From: Frigoribacterium sp. VKM Ac-2836 | GTDB lineage: Bacteria; Actinomycetota; Actinomycetes; Actinomycetales; Microbacteriaceae | NCBI RefSeq assembly: GCF_013248995.1 | Contig: NZ_JABRPK010000001.1 | Location: 372,001-436,000, forward strand | Direction: 5' to 3' | Length of the DNA stretch: 64,000 nucleotides | Shown here: positions 10,366 through 20,362 of the stretch, in pieces | Layout of the letters: each line of letters begins with the position of its first letter | Numbering within the stretch: the first letter of the stretch is position 1 | The notes under the pieces: generated by a model | Seen by the model: the letters and a program-made list of their open reading frames with translations, nothing else | Told to the model about the DNA's origin: nothing | Databases searched by the model: none | Position numbers and translations under genes: made by a program

Positions 10366-11334
10366 TCAGGCCGTCAGGGTCACGATCACGGCTTCGGGTC
10401 GGCAGGAGAACCGCACGGGGGCGTAGATCGAGGTGCCGAGGCCGGCTGAGATCTCGAGGTGTGCGGTCTTGCGGGCGTGGCTCCAGGTGGTCAGCCCGCT
10501 GACCTTGCTGCGCGGCAGGTCGCAATTGGTCACGAGGGCGCCGTAGCCAGGTACCTGGACCTGTCCGCCGTGCGTGTGACCGCCGAAGATGACGTCGGCC
10601 CCGTTGTTGACGAACGAGTTGAGGACGCGTTGGTACGGCGCGTGGGTGACGCCGATGCTGATGGGGTCGGGCCCGCCACGATCGTCCTGCCAACCGACGT
10701 TCTCGCGCAGGTCGTCGAGGGCGCCGGGGATGCGATCGAGCCGGTCCCAGCCGCGGTGGGCGTCATTGACGCCGAAGAGCTCGAGTCGCGAGCCCCGCAG
10801 TTCGAGCGCGCGTGCCCTGTTGTTCAGGTCGAGCCAGCCGAGCTGGTCGGTGAAGAACGACTGCATCCGATCGATGTCGAGGTCGACCGGCGTGCGGTGG
10901 GCCTTGCTCGGCCCGCCGAAATAGGCCAAGGGGTTCTTGGGGGAGGGGCCGTAGTAGTCGTTCGAGCCGTTGACGAAGACTCCGGGGACGCCACGGAAGG
11001 GCTCGAGCGCGTACTCGAGGGCGGTGTGGGCGTCCTCGTGTCCGACGTTGTCCCCGGTGTTGACGATGAGGTCGGGTTCGAGCACGGCGAGGCCACGCAC
11101 CCACTCCTGCTTCTCGGACTGCCAGGGTGCGAGGTGGAGGTCGGACAGGTGCAGGATCGTCAGCGTCCGCGAACCGGGTTCGAGCACGGGCAGGACCTCG
11201 TGACGCACCGTGAACCGGTTGCGCTCGACGAACACGCCCCACGCCAGCGCCCCGAGGCCGACGGCCGCGCCCGCTGCTGCGGTCACGGCCGTCGTCTGGA
11301 GGGCGCTCGGCCCACCGGTGCTCCGTGGGCTCAC
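10366..11334 (-). CDS. Membrane-anchored metallophosphoesterase
   Basis: 322 residues. A hydrophobic segment at about residues 14-36 should anchor the protein with the catalytic domain outside or at the membrane face. The calcineurin-like motifs follow in order: LHLSDLHLAP (D-x-H), NTGDNVG, NGSNDYYG (the N-D/H position) and FGGHTHGGQ, which together hold two metal ions. This resembles YkuE/YaeI-type phosphoesterases thought to act on lipid or cell-envelope phosphates; the substrate is unknown. The GTG start overlaps the stop of the penicillin-binding protein gene in GTGA, so the two are translationally coupled and probably both serve the envelope. Confidence 0.88.
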   Translation of the reverse strand: MSPRSTGGPSALQTTAVTAAAGAAVGLGALAWGVFVERNRFTVRHEVLPVLEPGSRTLTILHLSDLHLAPWQSEKQEWVRGLAVLEPDLIVNTGDNVGHEDAHTALEYALEPFRGVPGVFVNGSNDYYGPSPKNPLAYFGGPSKAHRTPVDLDIDRMQSFFTDQLGWLDLNNRARALELRGSRLELFGVNDAHRGWDRLDRIPGALDDLRENVGWQDDRGGPDPISIGVTHAPYQRVLNSFVNNGADVIFGGHTHGGQVQVPGYGALVTNCDLPRSKVSGLTTWSHARKTAHLEISAGLGTSIYAPVRFSCRPEAVIVTLTA

Positions 11335-13889
11335 GCGCAGTTGCCCGGGTCGTTGCCGTCCTTGTCGCCGTAGACCGTCAGCCCGATGGCCGAGTCCTTC
11401 GCGACGGACGAGGCGGCGGGAGGGTTCGTCGAGGCGACCTGGCAGGCGTTCTTCCCGTCTCCGGGGGTGAATCCGGCGATGGACACCTTGGACGTGTCGA
11501 AGCCGGCTCCACCGATGGACTTGACCGCGTCGCCCACCTTTTGCCTCGTGACGTCGGGAACCGCCGCTGCCCCGCTTCCGTCACTCGTGAAGACCTTGAC
11601 GGTCGTGCCCTTCGACACGACGGTGCTGACGGCGGGATCCGAACCGATGACCTGACCGGCGGGCAGGGCCGAGGGCTGGGTGCCGCCGTCCTGGTAGGCC
11701 AGGGACACGCCCCTCAGGAGCGCCTGGGCCGCCGAGGGAGTCGTGCCGGCCATGTCCGGGACGGCCACACCCGAGCCGCGCAGCACGGCGCCGGAGGCTT
11801 CACCGAACTCGCCCCCCGGGTACACGGTGTTGTTCACGCTCTGCACGGCCTTGAAGTACTGCACACGGGCCGTCGCGTAGCTCGTCACCCCTGCGAGGTT
11901 CGGCGAGTTGTACGACCGGAGGCTCTTCTTGGGGCCGTCCGCGACGCCCTGCCAGACGGCGGTGGCGATCTTCGTCGTCGCGCCGATGATCCAGATCTGG
12001 TCCTTGAGGTCGGTGGTGCCGGTCTTGCCGATCTCGGGGTAGCCGTCGGCCGGGAGGCCGCCGACGCCGGTGCCGTTCCGCCAGAGACCCTGCATCGCCA
12101 CCGCGGCGGCCGCGGCCACCTGCGGGTCCACGACCTGGCTGCACGACTGCGGCTGTCCGCCGAGGTCCACGCCCTTGTCGTCCTTGATGTTGTCCACGAC
12201 GATGGGCGAGCAATAGACGCCGCCCGCAGCGATCCCGGCGTAGGCGGTCGCCATGGTCAGCGGAGCGATCTCGTCGGCTGTACCGAGGATGGACGACGCG
12301 AAGTCGTTCAGCTCGCCTCCGTCGGCACGGTGCACCCCGAGCTTCTTGGCGACGCCGTTGATGTCGGCGATGTCGAGCTTCTCGGCCATGGCGGCGAAGG
12401 CCGTGTTCATGGACTTGGCCGTGGCGTCCGCGACGCGCATCTGACCCGGCTGCTCACCCGCGTCGTTCTTGGGGGTGTACTTGTTGCCCCGCCTGCCGTC
12501 GATGGTCATGTTGAACGTGCGCGGCTTGGCGTTGACGCTCTCGTAGATGCCGTGCCCGTGCTCGAGCCAGTCGATCAGCGTGAAGGGCTTGTAGGTCGAA
12601 CCGGGCTGGAATCCTATCGATCCGCCGTAGTCCCTGTCGGTGCTGTAGTTGACCGAGGTGAGGGTGCGGTCCGGACTCGAGGTCTCGGAGAACGTGGTGT
12701 TCTGCGCCATCACCACGACGCGTCCGGTCCCGGCCTCGACGGAGTCCACGACGCTGCCGAGCTGGAAGTTGCTCTCGGTGGCCGGTGCGTACTTGTCCAC
12801 CTGGGCCTTGGCGTTCTCGTTGAGGTCGAGGTTCAGCGTCGTATAGACGTCGTAGCCACCGGTGTTCCAGTTGGCCTGGCGTTCTTCCGGGCTGGAGCCG
12901 AGCACGGCGAGGTCCTTGATGCTCTTCTTCACGTAGTCGCAGAAGTAGGCGGCCGAGGGCACGGTCACGGCGCCGCAGCCCTGCGACGGGGCCGTGAGGA
13001 CGACGTAGCTCTCGACGGGTGTGGCGAGCGAGGCGTCGGCGGTGGCCTGGTCGATGTCTTTCTCGGCGAGCATCGACTTGATGATGACGTCGCGCCGGGC
13101 CTTGTTGGCCGGGTACTTCTCGGGCGTCGACATGTTGCGCGAGTCGGGGTACTGCACGATCGCGATGAGACTCGCGGCCTCGGGGACGGTGAGTTCGGCC
13201 GCGCTCTTGTTGTAGTAGTGCTGCGCCGCGGCCTGCACTCCGTAGGTCTGATCGCCGAAGTAGGCGATGTTGAGGTAGGCCAGCAGGATGTCGTCCTTGC
13301 TGTACTTCTTCTCGAGCCCGATCGCGAACTTCATCTCTTCCAGCTTGCGGTCGAGGGTCGTGGTCGTCGCCTCTTTGTAGGCGGCGTCCCGCTCGTCCTG
13401 CGTCGGCAGCTGCTGCGACTGCGCGATGCGGATGTTGCGGACCAGCTGCATGGTCAACGTCGAGCCACCACCGCTGGCACCGAGCTCACCGGCACCGGCC
13501 GAGCCGACGGCGGCACGGACGAGAGAGGTGACGTCGACGCCTCCGTGCTCGTAGAACCGACGGTCCTCGCCGGCGACGACGGCGGTCTTGAGGTTCGGGC
13601 TGACCTCGTCCCACGAGAGCTCGACGCGGTTCTCGCTGTAGAGGGTGGCGAAGGGCACCTGCTGCCCGCCCTGGGTCGCGTACAGCGTGTTGCGCTGCTG
13701 AAGCTTGCCGATCTCGATGTACTCGGGGATCGACTCGAAGACCCCGATCGAACTCGAGGCCGTCATGCCGGCGACCGCGATGGCCGGCGTCACGCCGATG
13801 GTCACCAGGAGGCCGGCCAGAACGCTGAAGCCGACGAATCCGAAGAGTGCCCCGATGGCGGACGTGGGCTTCGATTTTTGGGCAGACAT
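11331..13889 (-). CDS. Bifunctional class A penicillin-binding protein with PASTA domains
   Basis: 852 residues. It polymerises and cross-links peptidoglycan. A membrane anchor lies at about residues 13-42. The glycosyltransferase domain (GT51) has EDRRFYEHGG (108-117), GGSTLTMQLVRN (141-152) and further conserved blocks to about 270. The transpeptidase domain has SxxK at S431-K434 (GSTYKPF), SxN at 493-495 (KSMNTAF) and KTG at 622-624. Two PASTA domains end the protein (VPDMAGTTPSAAQALL near 708 and VPDVTRQKVGDAVKS near 785). The ATG at 13889 is preferred over an upstream one because the -10 TACCCT lies 6 nt before it. A coupled phosphoesterase follows. Confidence 0.95.
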   Translation of the reverse strand: MSAQKSKPTSAIGALFGFVGFSVLAGLLVTIGVTPAIAVAGMTASSSIGVFESIPEYIEIGKLQQRNTLYATQGGQQVPFATLYSENRVELSWDEVSPNLKTAVVAGEDRRFYEHGGVDVTSLVRAAVGSAGAGELGASGGGSTLTMQLVRNIRIAQSQQLPTQDERDAAYKEATTTTLDRKLEEMKFAIGLEKKYSKDDILLAYLNIAYFGDQTYGVQAAAQHYYNKSAAELTVPEAASLIAIVQYPDSRNMSTPEKYPANKARRDVIIKSMLAEKDIDQATADASLATPVESYVVLTAPSQGCGAVTVPSAAYFCDYVKKSIKDLAVLGSSPEERQANWNTGGYDVYTTLNLDLNENAKAQVDKYAPATESNFQLGSVVDSVEAGTGRVVVMAQNTTFSETSSPDRTLTSVNYSTDRDYGGSIGFQPGSTYKPFTLIDWLEHGHGIYESVNAKPRTFNMTIDGRRGNKYTPKNDAGEQPGQMRVADATAKSMNTAFAAMAEKLDIADINGVAKKLGVHRADGGELNDFASSILGTADEIAPLTMATAYAGIAAGGVYCSPIVVDNIKDDKGVDLGGQPQSCSQVVDPQVAAAAAVAMQGLWRNGTGVGGLPADGYPEIGKTGTTDLKDQIWIIGATTKIATAVWQGVADGPKKSLRSYNSPNLAGVTSYATARVQYFKAVQSVNNTVYPGGEFGEASGAVLRGSGVAVPDMAGTTPSAAQALLRGVSLAYQDGGTQPSALPAGQVIGSDPAVSTVVSKGTTVKVFTSDGSGAAAVPDVTRQKVGDAVKSIGGAGFDTSKVSIAGFTPGDGKNACQVASTNPPAASSVAKDSAIGLTVYGDKDGNDPGNCA

Positions 13890-13895
13890 AGGATC

Positions 13896-13901
13896 AGGGT
13901 A
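13896..13901 (-). promoter_or_regulatory. -10 element of the PBP gene, leaderless
   Basis: On the minus strand TACCCT is followed by 6 nt and the ATG. TTGAAA lies about 15 nt upstream as a possible -35, slightly close. No ribosome binding site precedes the ATG. Confidence 0.55.
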
Positions 13902-13939
13902 AGCGACATCGCCGATTTTCAAGCTGAACGGAAGCCGAA

Positions 13940-14098
13940 ATGGTCCTTTGGGAGTACACGACGACGCCCCTGCTGGTGCACAACAGCACGGCGATCCTCA
14001 ACAACTGGGGCTCCGACGGGTGGGAGCTCGTCCAGGTGACCCAGGGCCCCGAGGGCGGTCCCGTCGCGTGGCTCAAGCGCCCCCGGCAGGACGCCTGA
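13940..14098 (+). CDS. Small protein, DUF4177-like
   Basis: 52 residues, starting MVLWEYTTTPLLVHNSTAIL and continuing NNWGSDGWELVQVTQGPEG. The WEYTTTPL...LNNWGSDGWELVQV pattern matches short DUF4177-like proteins whose function is not known. A weak GGAAG precedes the ATG. Its TGA overlaps the ATG of the RidA gene by one base (TGATG), so the pair is coupled. It is divergent from the PBP gene, with 50 bp between the starts. Third-position GC is high as in neighbouring genes, which supports real coding. Confidence 0.75.
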   Translation: MVLWEYTTTPLLVHNSTAILNNWGSDGWELVQVTQGPEGGPVAWLKRPRQDA

Positions 14099-14568
14099 TG
14101 GCGACGGTCGACGAACGCCTGACCGAGCTCGGTCTCGTCCTCCCGCCCGTGGCGGCGCCCGCGGGCTCGTACGTCCCGGCCCTCCGCACGGGGTCCCTCG
14201 TCTACACGGCGGGTCAGCTGCCGTTCGTCGACGGTCGGCTGCCGGCCACGGGCAAGGTGGGCGAGGGGCACGGCCTGGTCGCGCCCGCCGACGCCCAGGC
14301 GCTGGCGGCGACCTGTGTGCTGAACGCCCTGGCCGCCGCGGCGACGGTGCTCGGCTCGCTCGACGACATCGTCCGCGTCGTCAAGCTGACCGGATTCGTC
14401 GCCTCCGATCCCGACTTCTCCGGCCAGCCCGGGGTCATCAACGGCGCCTCCGACCTCCTCGGGCAGATCTTCGGCGAGGCCGGGCGTCACGCCCGCAGCG
14501 CCGTGGGGGTGGCGGTGCTGCCGCTCGACTCGCCCGTCGAGGTCGAGCTCGTCCTCGAGGTCCGCTGA
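14098..14568 (+). CDS. RidA family protein (YjgF/YER057c/UK114)
   Basis: 156 residues. RidA-type enzymes deaminate reactive enamine/imine intermediates released by PLP enzymes such as threonine dehydratase; other subfamilies have different or unknown substrates. The family signatures are GQLPFVDGRLPATGKVG near residues 40-56, LGSLDDIVRVVKLTGFVA in the middle and GEAGRHARSAVGVAVLPLD near the C-terminus. The arginine of the active site is the R in GRHARSAVG. It starts at the ATG overlapping the preceding stop. A 25-bp hairpin terminates it. Confidence 0.88.
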   Translation: MATVDERLTELGLVLPPVAAPAGSYVPALRTGSLVYTAGQLPFVDGRLPATGKVGEGHGLVAPADAQALAATCVLNALAAAATVLGSLDDIVRVVKLTGFVASDPDFSGQPGVINGASDLLGQIFGEAGRHARSAVGVAVLPLDSPVEVELVLEVR

Positions 14569-14581
14569 CGCGCCTCCTCGT

Positions 14582-14636
14582 CCGGTCGTGCCGACGGCCC
14601 CTCCTCGAGAAGAGGAGGGGCCGTCGGCACGACCGG
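14582..14636. terminator. 25-bp perfect hairpin between convergent ridA-like and acs genes
   Basis: CCGGTCGTGCCGACGGCC with CCTCCTC (14582-14606) pairs without mismatch to 14612-14636 around the loop GAGAA. It ends 2 bp before the acs stop codon, so it can serve both genes. A single CGCGCCTCC motif copy (14569-14577) sits just after the RidA stop. Confidence 0.85.
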
Positions 14637-14638
14637 GG

Positions 14639-16591
<1,953 letters not shown>

Positions 16592-16642
16592 CGGAGTCCT
16601 CTCGCGTCGTTGCGTGAACCGCGGCACGGAGCCGCGCCGACG

Positions 16643-16648
16643 ACCTTA
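16643..16648 (-). promoter_or_regulatory. -10 element of acs
   Basis: TAAGGT on the minus strand, 52 nt before the acs ATG. No strong -35 seen. Confidence 0.45.
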
Positions 16649-16728
16649 CTCCGGACGTCGCGCCGGGCAGAGGTGGGCGACACGCTGAGCAGGTCCCTGC
16701 GACGTGGTGTTCCCAGGCCGTTCTGGGG

Positions 16729-16734
16729 TACAGT
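16729..16734 (+). promoter_or_regulatory. -10 element of the 6C-type small RNA
   Basis: TACAGT in the context GGGGTACAGTG, predicting a transcript start near 16741, exactly where the first hairpin begins. Confidence 0.6.
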
Positions 16735-16740
16735 GAACGA

Positions 16741-16839
16741 GTCGGATTCAATTCCGACGTGCGTCGCGCTGATTCCCCCCAATCGCCCGACGCACGTGGC
16801 GGCACCGGTTCCCCCCAACCGGTGCCGCCCCTCTCTTTT
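16741..16839 (+). ncRNA. 6C-type small RNA with two C-rich hairpin loops
   Basis: About 99 nt. Hairpin 1 is GTCGGA-TTCAAT-TCCGAC (16741-16758). Hairpin 2 pairs CGTGCGTCG (16758-16766) with CGACGCACG (16788-16796), with an inner GATT/AATC presenting CCCCCC (16775-16780). Hairpin 3 pairs GGCGGCACCGGTT (16798-16810) with AACCGGTGCCGCC (16817-16829), with CCCCCC in its loop (16811-16816), followed by TCTCTTTT (16832-16839) as an intrinsic terminator. Two stem-loops each exposing six cytosines define the actinobacterial 6C RNA (B11 in mycobacteria), where the C loops are thought to pair with G-rich ribosome binding sites. The location between acs and a Tad-type ATPase agrees with mycobacterial synteny as I recall it. 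Confidence 0.88.
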
Positions 16840-16946
16840 AACCCGCTGGTCGCCCGGGTGGATGGTCGCCTCGTCCCCAGGGGTGGCGAGGCTCGATCTC
16901 TCCACAAGGCACTCGACCGATCGGTCTGTTCCGGTCGGTCGCCTCC

Positions 16947-16952
16947 TACGGT
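16947..16952 (+). promoter_or_regulatory. -10 element of the Tad ATPase gene, leaderless
   Basis: TACGGT is followed by 7 nt and the ATG at 16960. From the end of the 6C RNA to this element (16840-16946) nothing else is recognisable. Confidence 0.55.
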
Positions 16953-16959
16953 CGGGGCC

Positions 16960-18042
16960 ATGTCCCACGAGTTGCCAAGCGGTGTCGGCGGTCACCCGTC
17001 CCTCACCCTCGATCACCCTCCCACCCGCTTCGCCCCGCGTCCCGTGGTGGCCTCCACGACAGGGTGGGGTACAGAGAATCAATTCGGGGTACAAGGGCGG
17101 TTCACTCGTCAGGAGCGATCCGCGTTCGGACCCCTGGGCCGCCTCCTCGACGACCCGGCCGTCACCGACGTGTTCGTCACCGGCGGCGTGGGCGTCTGGG
17201 TCGATCGCGGCCGTGGCGCGGAGCCCGAGACGAGCCTCCACCTCCCCGAGGCCGCGGCACGCCAGGTCGCCGTGCGCCTGGTCTCGCTCGGGGGACGGCA
17301 CGTCGACGAGTCGAGTCCCTGTGTCGACGTGCGTCTGGGCGACGGCCTCCGGGTGCACGTCGTCCTGCCGCCGCTGGCGGTCGCGGGCACCGCTCTCTCG
17401 ATCCGCGTGCCGCGCGCGGGGGCACTGTCACTCCTCGACCTGGACGGCCGGGGATTCTTCCCTCCCGGAGCGCTCGAGACGGTGAGGGGGTGCGTCGAGC
17501 GACGTGCCAACGTCCTGGTCAGCGGGCCGGGGGGTGCGGGCAAGACGACGTTCCTCGGTGCAATGCTCTCCCAGGTCCCCGCCTCCGACCGCATCGTGAC
17601 CATCGAGGACGTGGCCGAGCTGCGGCCCCGGCATCCCCACGTCGTGGCGCTCGAGACGCGTCAACCCAACCTCGAGGGAGCAGGCGGCGTGGACCTGTCC
17701 CGCCTCGTCCGAGAGGCCCTCCGGATGCGCCCCGACCGTCTCGTGGTGGGCGAGGTCCGCGGTGCCGAGATCCGCGACCTGCTCTCCGCCCTGAACACCG
17801 GGCACGACGGCGGTGCGGGCACCGTGCACGCCAACGGCCTCCACGACGTCCCCGCCCGGCTCGAGGCGCTCGGGGCGCTCGCGGGGCTCGGGGTCGACGC
17901 GCTGGCCCGACAGGCCGTGAGCGCGATCGACGCCGTGTTCCACCTCGAACGACGAGGTGGACACCGGATGCTCACCGAGATCGGTCACCTCACCGTCACT
18001 CCCGACGGGCGCCTCTCCACGCGGTCGGGACCGCGGGGGTGA
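16960..18042 (+). CDS. TadA/CpaF-type secretion ATPase
   Basis: 360 residues. It would power assembly of Flp/Tad-type pilus-like structures by ATP hydrolysis on the cytoplasmic face. Walker A is GPGGAGKTT (189-197), the Asp box is TIEDVAELRP (214-223), Walker B is RPDRLVVGEVRGAE (257-270) and the His box is TGHDGGAGTVHAN (280-292). The N-terminal 50 residues are not conserved. The ATG at 16960 is chosen from the -10 hexamer 7 nt upstream. It is the first gene of the Tad operon and overlaps the next by GTGA. The cluster has no visible prepilin peptidase, secretin or TadZ/Ssd gene. Confidence 0.85.
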   Translation: MSHELPSGVGGHPSLTLDHPPTRFAPRPVVASTTGWGTENQFGVQGRFTRQERSAFGPLGRLLDDPAVTDVFVTGGVGVWVDRGRGAEPETSLHLPEAAARQVAVRLVSLGGRHVDESSPCVDVRLGDGLRVHVVLPPLAVAGTALSIRVPRAGALSLLDLDGRGFFPPGALETVRGCVERRANVLVSGPGGAGKTTFLGAMLSQVPASDRIVTIEDVAELRPRHPHVVALETRQPNLEGAGGVDLSRLVREALRMRPDRLVVGEVRGAEIRDLLSALNTGHDGGAGTVHANGLHDVPARLEALGALAGLGVDALARQAVSAIDAVFHLERRGGHRMLTEIGHLTVTPDGRLSTRSGPRG

Positions 18043-19076
18043 GCGACGTCCCGGGGCCGGACTCCCGGCGCCCGAGGGCGAGGCGGGCCCGGCTGACTCC
18101 GGCGGCCGTCCTGGTCGAACGGCTCGCGGTCCTCGTCGGAGCGGGTGTCGCGCCGTTCCGGGCCTGGGGACACGTCGGCGCGGTCGAACCCCCGGGCCCG
18201 GTCCGACGCCTGGCCGAGGCGGTCGCCCTCGACGGCGGCGACGGCGTCGCGGTCTCCGACAGTCTCGTGTCGTGGCTCGACACCCGGCCCTTCGACGGTG
18301 CCGTCGACGCCGACGGGCACGAACGCACCTGGCGGCAGGTCGCCTGCGCGTGGCGGGTGGCCGAGACCAGCGGTGCGCCGATGGCCGACTGCCTGCACTC
18401 CGTCGTCTCGGCCCTGCGCGCGGCCGACGAGGCCCGTCGAGACGTCCAGGTGGCCCTGAGCGGACCACGGGCGACGGCCAGCGTGGTCCTCTCCCTCCCG
18501 CCGGTGGGACTCCTCTTCTCCATGGGACTGGGTTTCGACGCCGGAGCGGTGCTCGTCGGCACCCCGATCGGATGGGCGTGCCTCGTCGGCGCAGCCGGCC
18601 TCGTGACCCTCGCGCGTCGATGGAACGCCCGGCTCGTGCGCGCCGCCCTCCCGTCCGCGAGGGTGCCGGGCCTGCGCCCCGAGCTCCTCGCCGTGGCGCT
18701 GTCCGGCGGTGCCTCGTGGGCCTCCGGCCTCGCCGCCGTCGACGAGGCGATCGCCTCGTGCAGGGTCGAGGCCGTACCACCCGGCACGCGAGGAGGCGCG
18801 GGTCGGGTCGACGAAACCGCGGACCGGCTCGAACGCCGCCGGTGCGAGGCCGTGCTCGACCTGTCCCGTCGCGCCGGGGCGCCGGCGGGTCTCCTGCTGC
18901 GTTCCGAGGCCCGCGAGCTGCGACTCGAGGCCCGCACGGCCGCCCAGACAGCGGCCGGCCGGCTCGGGGTCACCCTGATGCTGCCGCTCGGCGTGTGCAT
19001 CCTTCCGGCGTTCTTGATCGTCGGGGTCGTCCCCCTCGTCGTCTCGCTCGTGTCGTCCACAACGGGCTCCTGGTGA
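18039..19076 (+). CDS. Type II secretion system F-family (TadB/TadC-like) membrane protein
   Basis: 345 residues, starting with GTG in the GTGA overlap with the ATPase stop. The family domain appears as WRVAETSGAPMADCLHSVVS (about 110-130), then a membrane pair near 152-200 (VVLSLPPVGLLFSMGLGF, LVGTPIGWACLVGAAGL), a cytoplasmic stretch, and a C-terminal membrane pair ending GVTLMLPLGVCILPAFLIVG. GspF-family proteins form the inner-membrane platform on which the ATPase acts. Many actinobacterial Tad clusters have separate TadB and TadC; here only one such gene is present, with features of both halves. Confidence 0.75.
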   Translation: MSDVPGPDSRRPRARRARLTPAAVLVERLAVLVGAGVAPFRAWGHVGAVEPPGPVRRLAEAVALDGGDGVAVSDSLVSWLDTRPFDGAVDADGHERTWRQVACAWRVAETSGAPMADCLHSVVSALRAADEARRDVQVALSGPRATASVVLSLPPVGLLFSMGLGFDAGAVLVGTPIGWACLVGAAGLVTLARRWNARLVRAALPSARVPGLRPELLAVALSGGASWASGLAAVDEAIASCRVEAVPPGTRGGAGRVDETADRLERRRCEAVLDLSRRAGAPAGLLLRSEARELRLEARTAAQTAAGRLGVTLMLPLGVCILPAFLIVGVVPLVVSLVSSTTGSW

Positions 19077-19179
19077 TCAGCCGTCCCCAGCGCGGGAGGA
19101 CGCCCGCGGCCCACCCGACGATTTTCGCCAGGCTCGACTCGTCACCGCAGAGGTGTCGACAACCTACGAAAGGAACATC

Positions 19180-19434
19180 ATGACCGTTGCCCTGACCCCA
19201 CCGCCCGTCGTCCCGACGACGGGGCCGCGCTCCTCCCGCTCCTCGTCGGCGGGTCGTCTCGCGTCCGTCGCGCGTCGCCTCGCCCGGGCCGACGACGGTG
19301 CGGCCACGGCCGAGTACGCGATCGTCATCATGGCGGCCGTCGGCTTCGCCGGCCTCCTCGTGACCATCATGAGGTCGGACGAGGTCCGAGGTGTCCTGTC
19401 CGACCTGGTCCGTTCGGCCCTCACCGTCGGATGA
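19180..19434 (+). CDS. Flp-pilin-like small protein (DUF4244)
   Basis: 84 residues. A positively charged leader ends in DDG40, followed by AATAEYAIVIMAAVGFAGLLV, so the glutamate is at +5 after the predicted prepilin peptidase cut, as in Flp pilins. One hydrophobic helix follows. The ATG at 19180 has GAAAGGA immediately upstream. It would be the major subunit of the Tad-type appendage; the C-terminus is short (SDEVRGVLSDLVRSAL). ATGA overlap with the TadE-like gene. Confidence 0.8.
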   Translation: MTVALTPPPVVPTTGPRSSRSSSAGRLASVARRLARADDGAATAEYAIVIMAAVGFAGLLVTIMRSDEVRGVLSDLVRSALTVG

Positions 19435-19817
19435 CGGCCGAGCAGACGGTCGAGGTCCGCCGCCGCCTCTGCCACCTCGTCCGGTGTGCTCGCGGCGAAG
19501 GGGGCAGCGCGACCGTCGAGTTCGCGATGACGATGCCCGCCGTCGTCATGGTCGTCGTGTTCGTCGTCGCGAGCCTGGGGGTCACGTCGCAGTCCGTGCG
19601 GCTCGCGGACGCCGCAGCCGTGGTCGCCCGGCAGAGTGCTCGGGGTGATCGCGCTTCGGTCGGCACGACGCTGGCGCGGCTCGCACCGGGTGCCTCGCTG
19701 TCCGAGTCCGTGGGCGCGGACCTCGTCTGCGTCGACCTCCGCCGTCAGGTGCGGGTCGGCCCCGTCGGCGAGGTCGCGTTGACCTCCCGCAGTTGCGCAC
19801 CGACGGCCGGACGATGA
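19431..19817 (+). CDS. TadE-like minor pseudopilin
   Basis: 128 residues. The sequence GEGGSATVEFAMTMPAVVM matches TadE proteins: cleavage after G25 leaves the glutamate at +5, then a single hydrophobic helix (about 31-52). The rest is a small exported domain with two cysteines (C114-like in LVCVDLR and C124-like in SRSCAPT) that could form a disulfide. It starts in the ATGA overlap with the pilin gene and ends in an ATGA overlap with the next gene, so all are translated together. Confidence 0.8.
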   Translation: MTAEQTVEVRRRLCHLVRCARGEGGSATVEFAMTMPAVVMVVVFVVASLGVTSQSVRLADAAAVVARQSARGDRASVGTTLARLAPGASLSESVGADLVCVDLRRQVRVGPVGEVALTSRSCAPTAGR

Positions 19818-20203
19818 CCGTCCTCCGCGTCCTCCGCGTCCTCGGGGGCGACCGGGGTGGCTCGACCGTCGTCCTGGCCGGCGGCATCGTGACGGTCGCC
19901 GCCGTCTGCGTCGTCCTCGTCGGATCGCACTCGGCCCTCGCGGTCCGGTCGCGCACCGCCGGGGCCGCCGACGCCTCGGCGCTCGCCGCGGCCGATGCCC
20001 TCGCGGGGGTCGTCGCCGGCTCTCCGTGCGACCGGGCCGCCGCGATCGCGGAGGCGAACGGCGTCGAGCTGTCGGCCTGCGCCGTCTCGGGCGCCGAGGC
20101 CACGGTGGAGGTCTCGACGGCCCTCGGACCGATCGGCGTCACGGCCCGCGCGACGGCCGGTCCACCGCCCCTGTCGGCCCCGCCCCGGGGCCGTGTCCCG
20201 TGA
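19814..20203 (+). CDS. Tad-locus secreted helicase-like/TadE-related small protein
   Basis: 129 residues. It begins near-membrane with GGDRGGSTVVLAGGIVTVAAVCVVLV, resembling the Rv3654c/TadG-like proteins that end this cluster in actinobacteria and are often annotated 'helicase/secretion neighbourhood TadE-like'. The +5 glutamate of true pseudopilins is missing. A conserved RTAGAADASALAAADAL stretch follows the helix, then a small Cys pair (PCDRAA and LSACAV). The C-terminal 20 residues are Pro/Ala/Arg-rich. Coupled to tadE by ATGA. Exact role unknown. Confidence 0.65.
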   Translation: MTVLRVLRVLGGDRGGSTVVLAGGIVTVAAVCVVLVGSHSALAVRSRTAGAADASALAAADALAGVVAGSPCDRAAAIAEANGVELSACAVSGAEATVEVSTALGPIGVTARATAGPPPLSAPPRGRVP

Positions 20204-20226
20204 AGGAGGCCCGAGCGTCGGGTGTG

Positions 20227-20232
20227 TATGGT
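20227..20232 (+). promoter_or_regulatory. -10 element of topA
   Basis: TATGGT predicts a start near 20239 and a leader of about 124 nt before the topA GTG. The leader is GC-rich with several short complementary stretches, but no known riboswitch is recognised. Confidence 0.4.
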
Positions 20233-20362
20233 GTGGCTGTCGGCTGCACGGCTCCCGACGTTCCTCGGGGTCGGTGGGAGCGATCGAGCACCCCGTCCTC
20301 GCCCTGCAGCCCCTCGCCCGGTCCGTCGGACCGGGTCGCCGCACCACCACCCAAGGAGTCCC

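Noticed and set aside
9728-10449. Open frames through the 68-bp repeat array giving repetitive peptides
   Set aside because: The repeat is explained by RNA hairpins next to the tRNA. Frames differ between units because one unit is 67 bp, and no start signal is present.
11325-14039. Very long open frame on the plus strand opposite the penicillin-binding protein gene
   Set aside because: It mirrors a well-supported PBP gene, has no recognisable domain, and is a by-product of high third-position GC leaving the opposite strand without stops.
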